From G047528285 sp047528285 (lineage in GTDB: Bacteria > Pseudomonadota > Gammaproteobacteria > Enterobacterales > Enterobacteriaceae), in NCBI GenBank assembly GCA_047528285.1, contig CP180022.1:496001-560000 (forward strand): a stretch of DNA of 64,000 nt, written 5' to 3'. The notes under the pieces were generated by a model. That model did no database searches and was not told where the DNA came from. It saw only the letters and a program-made list of their open reading frames with translations. This document shows, one piece after another, positions 39,801 to 50,688 of this stretch; the stretch's first letter is position 1; the number at the start of each line of letters is the position of its first letter. The position numbers were made by a program, and so were the translations under genes.

Positions 39801-40683
39801 TCCAGATATCCTGCAGTTTTCTGAGATGGAGTGCTAGCTGATTAACATCAAGCCGATGCTCCTGCTGCGCGCCATCTTGCCAAAGTGCTAAACCTCGGCT
39901 AAATAACGCATCTGCACTGATAATCTCTCCATTATTGATTGAAAACCAGGCTGCAAAACTACAATGGGCACGTTGCAAACTGGTATTATTTTGCAGTAAT
40001 TGTCCGAACCATAGCTTAAGATCGATATCTTTGGCCTCTAAATATATATTCCATTTATCCAGAAACCTTTTCTGATTCATCCATACATTGATTGCTCCCT
40101 TTTGCATCCCAGTACTCGAAAAGCTTATTTTGCCTTCAGCGTACTGACGATTAGGAGTATTCAACCAAGTAATCTGCGGTACGGAGAGCCTAATTCGCTT
40201 TCCTGAGGAAGTTAAAAAAGTAATTTGACTGTCTCGCAGAATAAAATCATTAAAGTGATGCAAAAACAAATTAAAAAAACAATAGGAGTTGATTTGACTA
40301 ACTTGGTAATCTCGTACCATAAGCATGGTATTAAGATTCAGCTGCAGGTGATAAAAGATCACGTCACGAAATTGCCAGCGCCGCCGCAGAAGGGATTGCC
40401 AGATATCAAGCGTCAACGTAACACGTTGCAAATGTAGGCGCTTATCAGCAATGGCGCCATCAATGCCTTCAATATCCAGCGTTGGACCGAAAAATTCCCA
40501 ACTACCGTGGATCTTTTGAAGTTGGATATCAGCATCAAAGGTCCGATTTAATATGGAGACTATTTGCGGACGAAAGCGATCTATATATGGTAAAACAAGG
40601 CAAAATCCGCTAAGCGTCAATACTACCAAGATGATCAGAATAACGCCTATCGCTACATGTATTCTTGGTAATCGCTTTACCAC
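36892..40683 (-). CDS. yhdP: AsmA-family inner membrane protein YhdP
   Basis: Very large envelope protein with a single N-terminal membrane anchor (about residues 10-32) and a long periplasmic beta-rich repeat body. In E. coli YhdP, TamB and YdbH form a redundant set moving phospholipids to the outer membrane. 1263 residues against 1266 in E. coli, with no internal stop. The C-terminal AsmA2-like segment is well kept (DMEFIIAPEISAPFGVATA). Start is GTG at 40683: AGGAG lies seven bases upstream and the following KRLPR matches the E. coli N-terminus. Retention of such a long gene amid heavy decay argues that it is needed. In E. coli yhdP follows rng in the mreBCD-maf-rng cluster. Confidence 0.95.
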   Translation of the reverse strand: MVKRLPRIHVAIGVILIILVVLTLSGFCLVLPYIDRFRPQIVSILNRTFDADIQLQKIHGSWEFFGPTLDIEGIDGAIADKRLHLQRVTLTLDIWQSLLRRRWQFRDVIFYHLQLNLNTMLMVRDYQVSQINSYCFFNLFLHHFNDFILRDSQITFLTSSGKRIRLSVPQITWLNTPNRQYAEGKISFSSTGMQKGAINVWMNQKRFLDKWNIYLEAKDIDLKLWFGQLLQNNTSLQRAHCSFAAWFSINNGEIISADALFSRGLALWQDGAQQEHRLDVNQLALHLRKLQDIWKTDVTVFNIATDGKSWMPAALSVFWIPEKRHLFFPDQKSEIRVRSSGLAFERVTPLLSFISIVTPKFRAWWYALQPHGKLSLLALDIPLRNVGATRFQARWRDLSWKTWKLLPGANHLSGLAEGSLATGRLQLVLNDSTLPYQGIFRSPLLLSRASAIFHWSHNYQEGLILRGRNIDIKARSLWANGDFYFHKPMKGEPWLNVLAGFRLKDAADAWRYFPESLMGTRLVNYLTGALKGGQVDNATLMFVGAPSQFPFKNNDGQFEVWVPLHHAKYQFESGWPMLKRLNIDLDFVNDGLFIYAPKIALGKVLGCNMVATIPEYAKKKLLIDICISDIGTAIREYFIQTPINELLGKTLDELKISGMVHGNLHLDIPLNGQSVTASGNIAMKNNSLYIKPLRITLHRLNGSFYYNNGNLNSSPLEGQWYGQPVSINFTIRKKYSGFDINIGLKGDWALNKLPKTQDTVMKSVNGRVVWRSDIAITFPMKGKTRYEITVMSDLKKLSSSLPPPLNKSNWKPLMLAINIKGDMRSFLLSGHIGASNYFNSQWLLGRNVMLTLTRGAWADGGKVPALPVDKKLICSLPLLDGEKWLELIKASFLTTNTLSTVLLHLPHELTLRIPALRLGGQVWHNLLLTYSRVRSGSSRVTAQGTEINGVLTMNDNAPWHTNLDYLYYNPALATKNINTASFHTGQCLSNIDSFSGWPMLAISCRQCWIMGKNLGQVRINIRPQQDQLLLTGGMIDTENMRLTVEGSWLRKRCENRSSLKGLLEGKDISAVGDYIRMDTSLRKAPFNLNYDLNWRAVPWKPAIASLNGVLHSQLGKGKIKNIKISRAGRLLRIISFDALLRKLQFDFRDALGKGFYFDSIKGTAWLKDGNLQTENLLIDGLEADIAITGNLNFNHQLIDMEFIIAPEISAPFGVATAFVINPMAGAAVFAASKALAPLWNKLALIRCRINGRFDELQIQKVFH

Positions 40684-43600
40684 TCCTTGTCTCCTACTTA
40701 CTGTTATGTAGCCATCACGTTCGAGACGTGGCGAATTCTACTGCTTATAGATTTTGATTGATGATCCATAAAATCCCTCCTTTACATCATCGCCACATCA
40801 CACTATTTCTGCTTGTAAAACGCTCAATCTGATTTGATATGTTTTTGCTAACAAAATAATAATTTTTCATGCTAACACGTAATATTAATCGCTTTTCAGA
40901 GTCAGAGAAAAATCATAGGATAAAACCAATCGAAATCGTAGGCATGATGATACATCAAACTAATTATGCACATCATTTAATAGTATGTTATTTAATTGTT
41001 TTCATTATTTTATCAATCTTTCATTGAAAAAATTCGTTGCACGGCAACTATGCAATATTTTAATGGAAATTAACCATGATAATTTTACCTAAATTATACA
41101 GGTAATTATTGTAAATAATGCCCTACCTAATTTCGATTATATACTGTTGTAGATCGTTTCATCAAAATTACAATAATCTAATGAATGAGCATGTATTAAT
41201 ATAACTACTGATTATCGGTTCTGTTTGAAAAATCATTAAATAATTGCTAAATTTTGGCTAAGAAATTTTAACTCAAGTTTGCGCTAAAAATAATGTTATA
41301 TTTCATTTTTCACGTCGAAAAAACCGGAAATTAGTTGCTTACTGCTATAATACTTTAGTTTAGCAGTGATATTCAAAAGTAAATCTAAGAAAAAATATGC
41401 TATACGGAATATAATATGTTCGATTTTCGATTGTTTTTAGAATTGTTGCTTTTGGCAGGAGTAAAGATAATAAATTCGCATGAATTAATACTGTTCGCCG
41501 CAATTTTTTCTATGCAATTGCAGCGCCTCGCTTTGAATAATTCCGCGTAAAAAAGACCAACATAAGAAAGCAAAAAACATAAAGATAAAAGAGCATAACG
41601 GGAAAACATAATATCAGTAAGTCTACCCCCACTCTATATTCATCTTCAAAGAATTTCCCACTACATACACCATGATATAGTGTAACTGATTCATAAATTC
41701 AGCAATGTCGCATACCTGAAAATCCTTTTATTTTTAGCCAACCACTCATTCGCCAAAAGGTATAACACACAAGGTATATAGAAATGCTTTATATCTAAAC
41801 CCGATATGAATAAATGCTACTTTGTAGCACACATACCATACAAGGGTTATACTATAAGTAGTATCAAAAATTTAACACCATACTTCCAGTATGCTGATTA
41901 ATATAAATTTTCTTAAGTATGCCATCTTTTATATAAAAATCTATCTTACTAAGCATAGATATCTATAAATTTATCCTGATACCTTCTATTACTTTTAGTA
42001 TACTGTCAACTTTCTCTTATTCCAAAGGCATGGCTCTCTTCAACCATCGATACCAAAGACTGATTAAAGAACATATTAAGCTATGTTATTTTTAGTTAAG
42101 CAGTCCAAGACTGACATAATACATAGAAATTAAACTTACTATCACCCAATCTGTATAGCATTTTTTAAAAAATTCTAGTTTTAATCTTATAAACATAAAT
42201 AAACTGACTATTATAATTAAACGTTAGATACTTTCGATCAAGTAAACAGCTCATCAAGCTAATTTAAATATATTGATAATGATTTAATAATCGTATTTTA
42301 TTCGATGATATTTTGATGCATTAGTTTTGAAGAAAAACAAGTTTTCTGATAAAACTGGTTAATATAAAGACATAAATTTAAATAACACCGAAGTTATCTG
42401 CAAAATATATTTTTTACATACTACGTACCTCGCTTAGTTCAATAAAATCTTATAAACTAGCCAGAAACAAATCATGTAAAAACTCCGATAAATTTATTTG
42501 AAAATATTTAAATATTTATAACTTTAAAGTAAAACAAATAAATGAAAATGTTCTTAATTCGAAACAAATCAGTAATATTCATCTACTGTATAATGGCTAA
42601 TGACCTTATCATGATTAGCCATAATTATCCGAACTCTTACTCATTAAACTGATTTTTTCAAATTCACCAGAATTCATATTCTGGCCAATGCTTTATCTCT
42701 ATGCAATCTGTTTACACAGAAATCTATTTATATTCTATATAAGCATAAAAGTGATTAAACGACTAATACCAAATCTAAATTACATCTATTTTAATTTTTC
42801 TAAATGTAAAATTGATGAAAAATCAGATTTACTATAGCATAGTAAAAATAGAGAATATAACTTATCAATAAATTTAAATCATAAAAACTTTATTTTAATA
42901 TTATTTAAATATCAAATATTCCATTCCTCTTAGTAAGATTCTCATTAGAACTCTTATCAAAATAGCAATGGTTATTTTTAATAATTTTATTAAAATTTCT
43001 ACATCTATAGTTTCAGATGGAATAATCTTAGCAAGAAATAAAAATTTCATAAATTAACCTCAAGAATAGGCTCCTTCTCTGGACACCAGAGATACTTTCA
43101 TATAAAAGAACGGAAAGAAAAACATAGCTATCTTGGTCTATTCTTTCGAAATGTATTTCGACATCAATGTTGGAATGTTCTATAATAGAATCAAATCATA
43201 AAAAAACAGATATAATTTCCTCTTGCTATTATTTTTGTTTTGATAGAAAAATATTTTCTATCGTATGATCGTATTTTATCCACTTTTCACTTTATCATCT
43301 TCATTAAATAGAAACAAAAAAACAAATCACCTAGTTTTCTCTACACGATTTCTTATCTCTGCGTTAAAGCCATGAATTAATATCATTAATTACCAGAGGT
43401 AATTTTTAATAATTTAAAAAGTTGATATGAAAAAATCAGTAAATACTAATAACCAATAACCTTAGTATTAAGATGTATTTATTACTAATTCTATCCACAA
43501 CACCGAAACTCTCTTGTCTCTTTCAAGACAACATAGCATAATAAACCTGATCATCAATCGCTTCTTACCAAAATCCCGAGTGTTATCATAAACCTTTCTT

Positions 43601-44400
43601 GCCAGTTTTCTTATTCGTTAACTCAATTTTAAAAGCCCAGTTAGGACTACTAAGATTTTACTAATTTTTATGTCAACTTTTCATTTTTTGTCAAAATAAC
43701 TGCAAACTGTTTTATGTCAGATTATCCATAAAATGAGTAAACTTTATGGATAATCTGACATTTAATATAATGGGATTTTATTATACTTTATTCCCGAATA
43801 AAACAAAATAACCCATAAACTGATAACTTATCACATGTATCCGATAGAATTTCTTTAACAGTTTCTGATATGGTCAAATCATCTTTATTTGTTTATTAAT
43901 GATTCTTATCATGAAAGACATTAGAAATTATTGCGTTCATATGCACCAGATATTCAGATAAAACCTTTAATTAATATTAAAAATATTACTTTTCTGTGAA
44001 CTAGCTAAGGGGGGAATGATACAACATAGAATTCTCCATTTTTTCTTCCTGTCCGGGAAGAAGACGTTGGTGTAAAAAACTTCCGCATGTATCAATTTGT
44101 TGCTTTCCTTTTCCCAGAGAAAAGTAAGAAAGACTCTTTTATTGCACATCAGCACCACAACCCATCCCATTTAGAGTTTCAGCGCACATAGGTTGCTTCT
44201 ATCACAAGATATCTCTTGTGGAAATCTATCCTAACCAAGATCTATTTTTCTTTTAATAACCATAGTTTAAAGAACAAACACCGCTCTTTCAGAGAAGCTA
44301 CAATCACCGTAAAATAGATATCTAATAATCCAACACATTCAAATATTAAGGTGAAATATGGAAACTAAATAAATCGTTTTCATTTAGATTACCTCTCTCG
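40684..44400. other. Long non-coding stretch where maf and rng are expected
   Basis: 3.7 kb between mreD and yhdP. In E. coli maf (yhdE) and rng lie here, both in the mre direction. I find no fragment of either. Frames such as 41400-41609 and 43967-44170 on the minus strand look random. A long perfect inverted repeat at 43714-43761 is listed separately. The length is close to that of the missing genes, so decay in place is likelier than clean deletion. Confidence 0.55.
43714..43761. repeat. Long perfect inverted repeat (19-base arms)
   Basis: Arms ATGTCAGATTATCCATAAA (43714-43732) and its exact complement (43743-43761) flank a 10-base loop. Each arm contains TTATCCATA, one base away from the DnaA-box consensus TTATCCACA, in inverted orientation. 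It lies about 640 bases beyond the 3' end of mreD. No T-run follows the stem, so it is not a standard terminator. This is the longest perfect arm pair I found in the window apart from the 5S/lysA terminator. Confidence 0.85.
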
Positions 44401-44892
44401 CTACTGCATAGAAAATTGGTGCTGTATTTTTCTCATTAGCAAAAATAACCAAGGCCACAATATACCATCCACCATGCTGCTCAAAAATATTCCTTGGCGA
44501 AACGAAATATCAGTTACTAAAGACCTTGCTAAGAATATTATTACTTTTGTAGTTAATGATAGCAGTATTACAATCAATACCTGTTGCCAAAAAATCATCT
44601 TTTGAAACATCTGAATTTTGAATACCATAAAATAGATGAGAATACTAAATGCTAGAGCACGTACACCAAGTGTCGAACCGAGAATCAAATCCATAATCAA
44701 CCCAAAAATAAAACCAGTTCCTACATTGATACGATGCGGTAACACCATTACCCAGTAAATAAGCAACAGATTAAGCCAGGATGGTCGAAAGAGATATAGC
44801 TGCTGCGGCCATGGCATGATTTCCAAAACAATCGCAATAAAAAATGAAAACCAAATTAGCCAGCCACCGCAACAACAGCGATATTGAGTCAT
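44401..44892 (-). CDS. mreD: Rod-shape determining membrane protein MreD
   Basis: Integral inner-membrane protein of the elongasome that works with MreB, MreC, RodA and PBP2 to build the cylindrical wall. 163 residues (E. coli 162) with five or six membrane segments. Conserved: IMPWPQQLYLFRPSW, LPHRINVGTGF, LDLILGSTLGVRALA-like loop (here MDLILGSTLGVRALA) and WPWLFLLMRKIQHQF. The ATG overlaps by ATGA a reading frame that looks like the former tail of mreC. Confidence 0.95.
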   Translation of the reverse strand: MTQYRCCCGGWLIWFSFFIAIVLEIMPWPQQLYLFRPSWLNLLLIYWVMVLPHRINVGTGFIFGLIMDLILGSTLGVRALAFSILIYFMVFKIQMFQKMIFWQQVLIVILLSLTTKVIIFLARSLVTDISFRQGIFLSSMVDGILWPWLFLLMRKIQHQFSMQ

Positions 44893-45181
44893 TGTGCTTC
44901 TCCAAGATTGCCAAATGCCGGAAAGAGTGGAGGGGAGGAGACGTTTTTGGCAGATCTAGAGAAATCAAGATTTTCTTTCTTCACCATATAATTCACGCCG
45001 TTATATGTATATTTAGAACTATCGTGATCTCGAGAATCGCTAGTATTAAGGCGATGCATTACGTCAGTGTCGTTGCAGTTAGAAATATCTATTTTTTGTT
45101 GGCGTGGTGCTAGTACCGACAGACTCCCATTAGATTTTCTGCTACACGCCAATACACCATGATTAACTATTGAAAGGGAGA
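44889..45181 (-). pseudogene. Out-of-frame former C-terminal tail of mreC
   Basis: After the mreC stop at 45167, a frame shifted by one base relative to mreC stays open from about 45181 to a TGA at 44889 that overlaps the mreD ATG (ATGA). It encodes roughly 90 polar, low-complexity residues ending NLGEAQ. In E. coli MreC ends in a long disordered tail (...APGGQ) whose stop overlaps the mreD start. Position, openness and overlap suggest that this is the original 3' end of mreC, cut off by a frameshift near 45170-45185. It could also be read as a small separate frame, but it has no good start. Confidence 0.5.
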
Positions 45182-46156
45182 TCTTTCATCGTCAACACTT
45201 TCAATCGGTAAACCATTCGCGGATAACGGAGCAATACCATTGTTCGGCGATGACAGCATTTTAGAATTTATCTGCATCAAACGCTTATCGGCAATTATAT
45301 GTACCTCCTCCGGCAGCAACGGCACTGCACTGCATAAATCTAAACCCCAAAGTAATAGCAGGTAGTGCAAGTGATTTAATTCAGCAGTGGGGCGTGCCTT
45401 AATGATAGTATGAGCTCGTTGGGTATCAACTTTCACCGAAGATACCACCGCCACCGGATACCCTTCCGGAAAGCGACCGCCCAAACCTGAAGTTACAAGG
45501 GCATCTCCTACGCGAATATCTGGATTACCTGGTAAATACTCCAGCTGTAAATCCTCGTTACAACCATTACCGGAAAGAATCATGCGCATATCATTACGCA
45601 GCACCTGTATTGGTAGTGCGTGAGAAGCATCGCATATCAGTAACACACGGCTGGTATGTTTATTAATAGCGATGACCTGACCTACCACACCTTTATCATT
45701 AATAACTGGCTGACCGACATAAACACCGTTATTTGCCCCTTTATCAATTACCACCTGATCGCTATAAGGATCAGTACTAATAGAAAACATCTGCGTAAGC
45801 ATTTTTTGTTCATCCTGACGTAGTGGCGACCCCAGCAACTTACGCAACTGAATATTTTCTTGCTTATACTGACCCAACAGTAATAGTTCGCTATTTTTTA
45901 ACAACAATTCCTGATGCAGCGCCCTATTTTCCAACGTTAGCTGCATGCGGGTCGTTAGCATTTGAGATAAATTATCCAATATTTGGCGAGGGCCATTAGC
46001 TAAGAAATAGAATGGAGTAACGGCAGTCTCCATATAAGTACGGATTTTTACGAACATTCCATGTCGGCTATCTGCGATAATGAGAAAGATAGCCATTAAA
46101 ATTACTAAAATAATCCGTAATTTCAGAGAGAACCCTATGCCAAAAATCGGTTTCAT
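45167..46156 (-). CDS. mreC: Rod-shape determining protein MreC
   Basis: Periplasmic scaffold of the elongasome, anchored by one N-terminal membrane segment (about 13-28), with a coiled coil (about 65-110, NRALHQELLLKNSELLLLG) and two beta-barrel domains carrying VIDKGANNGVYVGQPV and SGLGGRFPEGYPVAVV. 329 residues against 367 in E. coli. The match holds to about residue 295; the last residues (SVDDERSPFQ) differ and the usual long flexible tail is missing, apparently by frameshift. The tail is poorly conserved in the family, so the truncated protein is probably functional. Gap to mreB is 99 bases; mreB-mreC-mreD form the usual operon. Confidence 0.95.
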   Translation of the reverse strand: MKPIFGIGFSLKLRIILVILMAIFLIIADSRHGMFVKIRTYMETAVTPFYFLANGPRQILDNLSQMLTTRMQLTLENRALHQELLLKNSELLLLGQYKQENIQLRKLLGSPLRQDEQKMLTQMFSISTDPYSDQVVIDKGANNGVYVGQPVINDKGVVGQVIAINKHTSRVLLICDASHALPIQVLRNDMRMILSGNGCNEDLQLEYLPGNPDIRVGDALVTSGLGGRFPEGYPVAVVSSVKVDTQRAHTIIKARPTAELNHLHYLLLLWGLDLCSAVPLLPEEVHIIADKRLMQINSKMLSSPNNGIAPLSANGLPIESVDDERSPFQ

Positions 46157-46255
46157 AATTATACATTTCCCTCAATAAAAAAGGGGATATCCCCTGGATC
46201 GAGCCAATTGCAGCATCAACCAAGAACATCCCCTCTCCTCCCATTTTAAGGTAGA

Positions 46256-47299
46256 TTATTCTTCGCTGAATAAATCCCCGCCGTGCATATCGATCATCTC
46301 CAGTGCTTTGCCTCCGCCTCTGGCAACACAAGTAAGTGGATCTTCTGACACTACCACGGGAATACCGGTTTTCTCCATCAGCAAGCGATCGAGATTACAC
46401 AACAGTGCTCCACCACCGGTAAGTACCATTCCTCGCTCTGAAATATCGGAAGCTAGCTCCGGCGGGCATTGCTCTAATGCTACCATTACTGCGCTCACAA
46501 TACCGCTTAAAGGTTCCTGAAGTGCTTCGAGGATCTCATTCGAGTGCAGTATGAAGCCACGTGGCACGCCCTCGGCTAGATTACGTCCACGTACTTCAAT
46601 ATCGCGTACCTCTTCGTCTGGATAGGCAGAACCGATACTGTGTTTAATCCGCTCTGCCGTAGCTTCTCCGATCAGCGATCCATAATTTCGGCGTACATAA
46701 TTAATAATAGCTTCATCGAAACGATCACCGCCAATACGCACTGATGATGAGTACACAACACCATTAAGCGAAATAACAGCAACCTCAGTAGTACCGCCAC
46801 CGATATCCACCACCATCGAACCGGTGGGATCAGAAACCGGCAGGCCAGCACCAATCGCAGAAGCCATTGGTTCTTCAATCAAAAACACTTCGCGCGCACC
46901 TGCTCCTTGTGCGGATTCACGAATTGCACGGCGCTCTACCTGAGTTGCGCCCACAGGCACGCATACAAGCACGCGCGGGCTTGGCCGCATAAAACTGTTA
47001 CTGTGTACTTGTTTGATAAAATACTGCAGCATTTTCTCAGTAACAAAAAAGTCAGCGATGACACCATCCTTCATCGGCCGTATAGCCGCAATATTGCCGG
47101 GTGTACGCCCAAGCATCATCTTTGCTTCCTGGCCAACGGCCGCAACGCTTTTCCGAGAACCGTTACGATCCTGACGAATAGCAACGACAGAAGGTTCATT
47201 TAGAACAATGCCTTGTCCTTTCACATAGATAAGGGTATTAGCTGTACCCAAGTCGATGGATAAATCATTAGAAAACATTCCACGAATTTTTTTTAACAT
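46256..47299 (-). CDS. mreB: Actin-like rod-shape protein MreB
   Basis: Bacterial actin that forms membrane-bound filaments and guides lateral wall synthesis. 347 residues, identical length to E. coli and almost identical sequence. ATP-site motifs are visible: DLGTANTLIYVKG, the catalytic segment FLIEEPMASAIGAGLPV, DIGGGTTEVAV and GGGALLCNLDRLL. The N-terminus has MLKKIRGMFSNDLSIDLG, encoded with an eight-A run near the start. First gene of mreBCD. Its presence indicates a rod-shaped rather than a pleomorphic symbiont. csrD, upstream in E. coli, is not recognisable here. Confidence 0.98.
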   Translation of the reverse strand: MLKKIRGMFSNDLSIDLGTANTLIYVKGQGIVLNEPSVVAIRQDRNGSRKSVAAVGQEAKMMLGRTPGNIAAIRPMKDGVIADFFVTEKMLQYFIKQVHSNSFMRPSPRVLVCVPVGATQVERRAIRESAQGAGAREVFLIEEPMASAIGAGLPVSDPTGSMVVDIGGGTTEVAVISLNGVVYSSSVRIGGDRFDEAIINYVRRNYGSLIGEATAERIKHSIGSAYPDEEVRDIEVRGRNLAEGVPRGFILHSNEILEALQEPLSGIVSAVMVALEQCPPELASDISERGMVLTGGGALLCNLDRLLMEKTGIPVVVSEDPLTCVARGGGKALEMIDMHGGDLFSEE

Positions 47300-48479
47300 A
47301 ACTAACGGAGAATCCTGAATAACTGGAGCGAAAAATGAAAGCCTCTTACTTTATCAACCACAAGAAGCGGCGACAAGGCGCCAACACGCGTTGACTTATA
47401 TGAAAATACGTTCTCCATCAACATTTTCACTAACAAAAAAAATCTCTACAGATTTTAAACAGGAAAAGTGTAGGGTTTCAATATTTCTAACATTAAATAT
47501 TATGCAAATAAAGGATAAAATAGCATATTTTAATCCATGCGTTACGTTATACACAACACACCATAACGTGTACGATTATTGAAACAATGTTATACGTTAA
47601 TGTTATAAGGAATTTGATACAAAATATCAGATCACATCGTAAATATTTTCTAGTAACTCCTTCAGAGAAGTTATCAGTACGGAGAATTTTCTTCCAATGC
47701 CTTGTGGCAGACATGATCCAAAAAAAGTCTCCACTCTGAACGATGCCATATAGTCGCAAAAATCCGCGTCTTAAGTTCCGATACAAACTTATGGAAAAGT
47801 ATGCATAAACAGGATATTTTCTTTTCGAAAATTAATATAGATCAGATAATTAATTTTAATAACAAAGATACATATGAAATTTTCAATTTTTTCGCTAAGA
47901 AATTTCTTTCTTTCAAAGAAAAAGTAGAATGAAGTATCAATGATAATACAAAATGTAGTCATATCGATTCAACCTCTTTACCTCACTAAATTAAATACAT
48001 CAAAACGCTACCTGACATAGGTCACATTATAAAAAATTAAAAAATCATTTAAAAAAAATTCATAGAATATTCTGTATGCTGTTCGAAGAGGGGGAGAAAG
48101 GCTCTGTGATGTATTCTAATTTTTATAAAAGATTTTCTGAATAAATAAAAACCGACGAAAACACCTCTTCCTATATTAGATTATTTAAGAAAGTTAGATG
48201 ATATTAAATATTTCTAATAAAGTAATCTATTAAGATAATTACTAGTCACCTAGTTCTAATTAATTCAATAAAATATACCATATTGTAATTAACAAATTAA
48301 TCTCATTTATTATACATAAATATTTACGATTCGTAAGATCAACTAAATATATTTATAATATTATGGTACTCTTTCTTTCAGAAAGAAACCAAATAAATAA
48401 TCAACCGATCGAATATGAAGGTGCTCTGAGATGCTTTACTTTTTGACCAAGTATAACTTGAAGGCTATGGAGTAAAAAA
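47300..48479. other. Non-coding stretch upstream of mreB
   Basis: 1.2 kb that should contain the mreBCD promoter. The 79-codon minus-strand frame at 47547-47786 has no known match. csrD is expected here in E. coli and is not visible. No feature beyond general AT-richness could be supported. Confidence 0.5.
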
Positions 48480-49389
48480 ACCAAAATAAGCACGTTTTTT
48501 AAACAGATATACCGTTATACTCGTTCACGAGCCTATCGACATAATGAAAATCTTTGGCCTTTTTGCCATATCAGCCGCGCCATGGCAGGCGAGATTACTC
48601 AACTACGCTATAAATAGAAAACGGTGCCGCTAGTACCCCTAGCCGATTTTTATCATCGTTTCAGCGGCGATGCGCTTGTTACCGTCACCGGCCCCCTCTA
48701 TTAACGAGATGAATTTCGATAAACTACCGTCGTCAACGAGTGGAAGGGTGCATGGTGATTACGCACTTAAGAATCGCCTGTATTTTTAATTATATATCTT
48801 CGTTGATAGAAGTTTTATTGATCACCACCTAGATCTTCTAAAATCAATTATTTCCGATCCGGAATTACTTTGTTGACCACATTGCATGGGATTACCCGGA
48901 TTATTAATCATTTAATACTAGAGACAAGAGACTATCGGCTTACGCTGATTGACAATACCTCTGTTATCGCATTTATCAACTAAAAGTACTCAGCAATGAC
49001 TTTGAGCGTCGTTTCCATCAAGATCCAAAGATCTACTCTAAGTTCAAATCATCCTAATATCGCTTTTACTATCGATATCCATGGCGGGATATTTGATGCA
49101 AGTACTATGGTGTACTGGATACTCCAAATTTTACTATTTTTAGGATTTACATATTTTTATCTTACCTGGGCTAGACATGGAAAATTTTCATCGGACGCAT
49201 TTTTATGAAACCGAAAAAGATAAGCTAGCATCATTTTTGGCAGAAAAATTTGAATCAATTATTGTTCCAGCCTTTACGTTGTCTAGCGAGGTACTGAAAA
49301 AAGAAGTTGAAGTAAAAAATTCATCATTAAATGGCGTATTAAATAGCGGGATTTTTGAGAAAACAAGCTTCGAAGAAAATCTTAAATGA
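48480..49389 (+). pseudogene. Unidentified coding relic, broken in several frames
   Basis: This stretch is visibly less AT-rich than its surroundings, above all at 48480-48780. On the plus strand, pieces with protein-like composition follow each other, interrupted by stops: HISRAMAGEITQLRYK, then PLADFYHRFSGDALVTVTGP (48640-48705), then HGITRIINHLILETRDYRL near 48880-48935. Two open frames follow: 48996-49208 with a hydrophobic, probably membrane-spanning end, and 49177-49389 with an acidic helix-like sequence. They may be parts of one or more degraded genes. I do not recognise the family, and the minus strand gives less plausible translations. Confidence 0.4.
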
Positions 49390-50688
49390 GTAGCTTCTAT
49401 ACGAGAAAAGAATTTCAGATTTTTCGATTAATTTAGTATTTTTTTACGATTAAGAACAGACTAGATAATCTCTTGTATATGTCTGCTCTGAACCAATTTT
49501 TAACCACTAATAACCTTTTATAAAACTACATTTACTAATTAATAGTATTCTATATGTTAAAATCGCATCATAATAAAAATTGATATTCACTGCTTTGAAC
49601 TATACCTTATGAATTAGATACGATGAAAATATCAATATCAAGCCGATTAGCGTTTATGTATATAAACTGTGTTTAAAAATATTTTTAATTCTTCTTTTCT
49701 ATAAAGGAAGGGTTGATGAACCAAGGTAACACCAATACAATAGACTACGTTGATATTGGAATTTTTTCCTATATGTGTAAAAAACAAGCATTAAAAATTT
49801 CTATAAATATTCCATTTTGATAAATTTTTAAAATCACATAAAAGTAGATTATAGATAGAATCGCGTAAAATACAAAAATCTCTATCTTTTATAAATCAGA
49901 AAAATAAAATAGAGTTGTATGCAACAAAAAAGATAACCATTTTTGATTATTTAACTTTCATAATTTCAGCAAACAAAAAATACACTCGGCATGTAAAACA
50001 ACATCATTTAAAATTTACATATTCATATCAAATCTGTTTTTCATAAAATGATTTAAATTTAAAAATAAAATAAGCAAATACTAATATTGTTGGCTAGTAT
50101 TATCAATATATCCGTCTCAAATTTACTGTAACCTATTTAACAAGTCGCTTAAATTTTAGATTAATTTTTTCTTTCTAAACGTCGGGGCGAGCATTGCTCA
50201 ATACTTTTGTTGAAATAATACATTCATTTCCTTCTCTGTCTTCTTCTATTTATTTTTCATTTTTCAGAAAATTAGCATCAAACGAAGAATTGATAAACCC
50301 CTGAAATCATAAGATTTGCTAAAATTATAGACAATTTATCTTACAGATATATGTGGTTATCTTAAAAAGATTAGAAAATCCGCCATTAAAAATGGTAAAT
50401 CTTTGATAGTTATAAATCGCCAAGCAAAATAAATATTTAATGAATAGAAATAAGCAGGTGGATGAAAATATGTAAGCTGGATACGAGCTAGGTGTAGTTA
50501 AAATGATATGGTACACTCTTAATGTAAAATAGGGTTAAAATTACTTTCTTATAAAGATAATAACAAAAATTTTCAATAAAATCAGAAACATTAAGTTGGT
50601 TTATTGATATTACTTTTTCTGACACATCGAATCTTTTTTAATCTACTAAAATACATTGATGATAATTTGAAATTATTCATTAAATATT

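Noticed and set aside
40684..44400. Relics of maf and rng
   Set aside because: Expected from gene order, but no fragment could be matched by eye; recorded only as a gap.
44889..45152. 87-codon frame between mreC and mreD as an independent gene
   Set aside because: It has only a TTG start without a ribosome-binding site; position and overlap with mreD fit a frameshifted mreC tail better.
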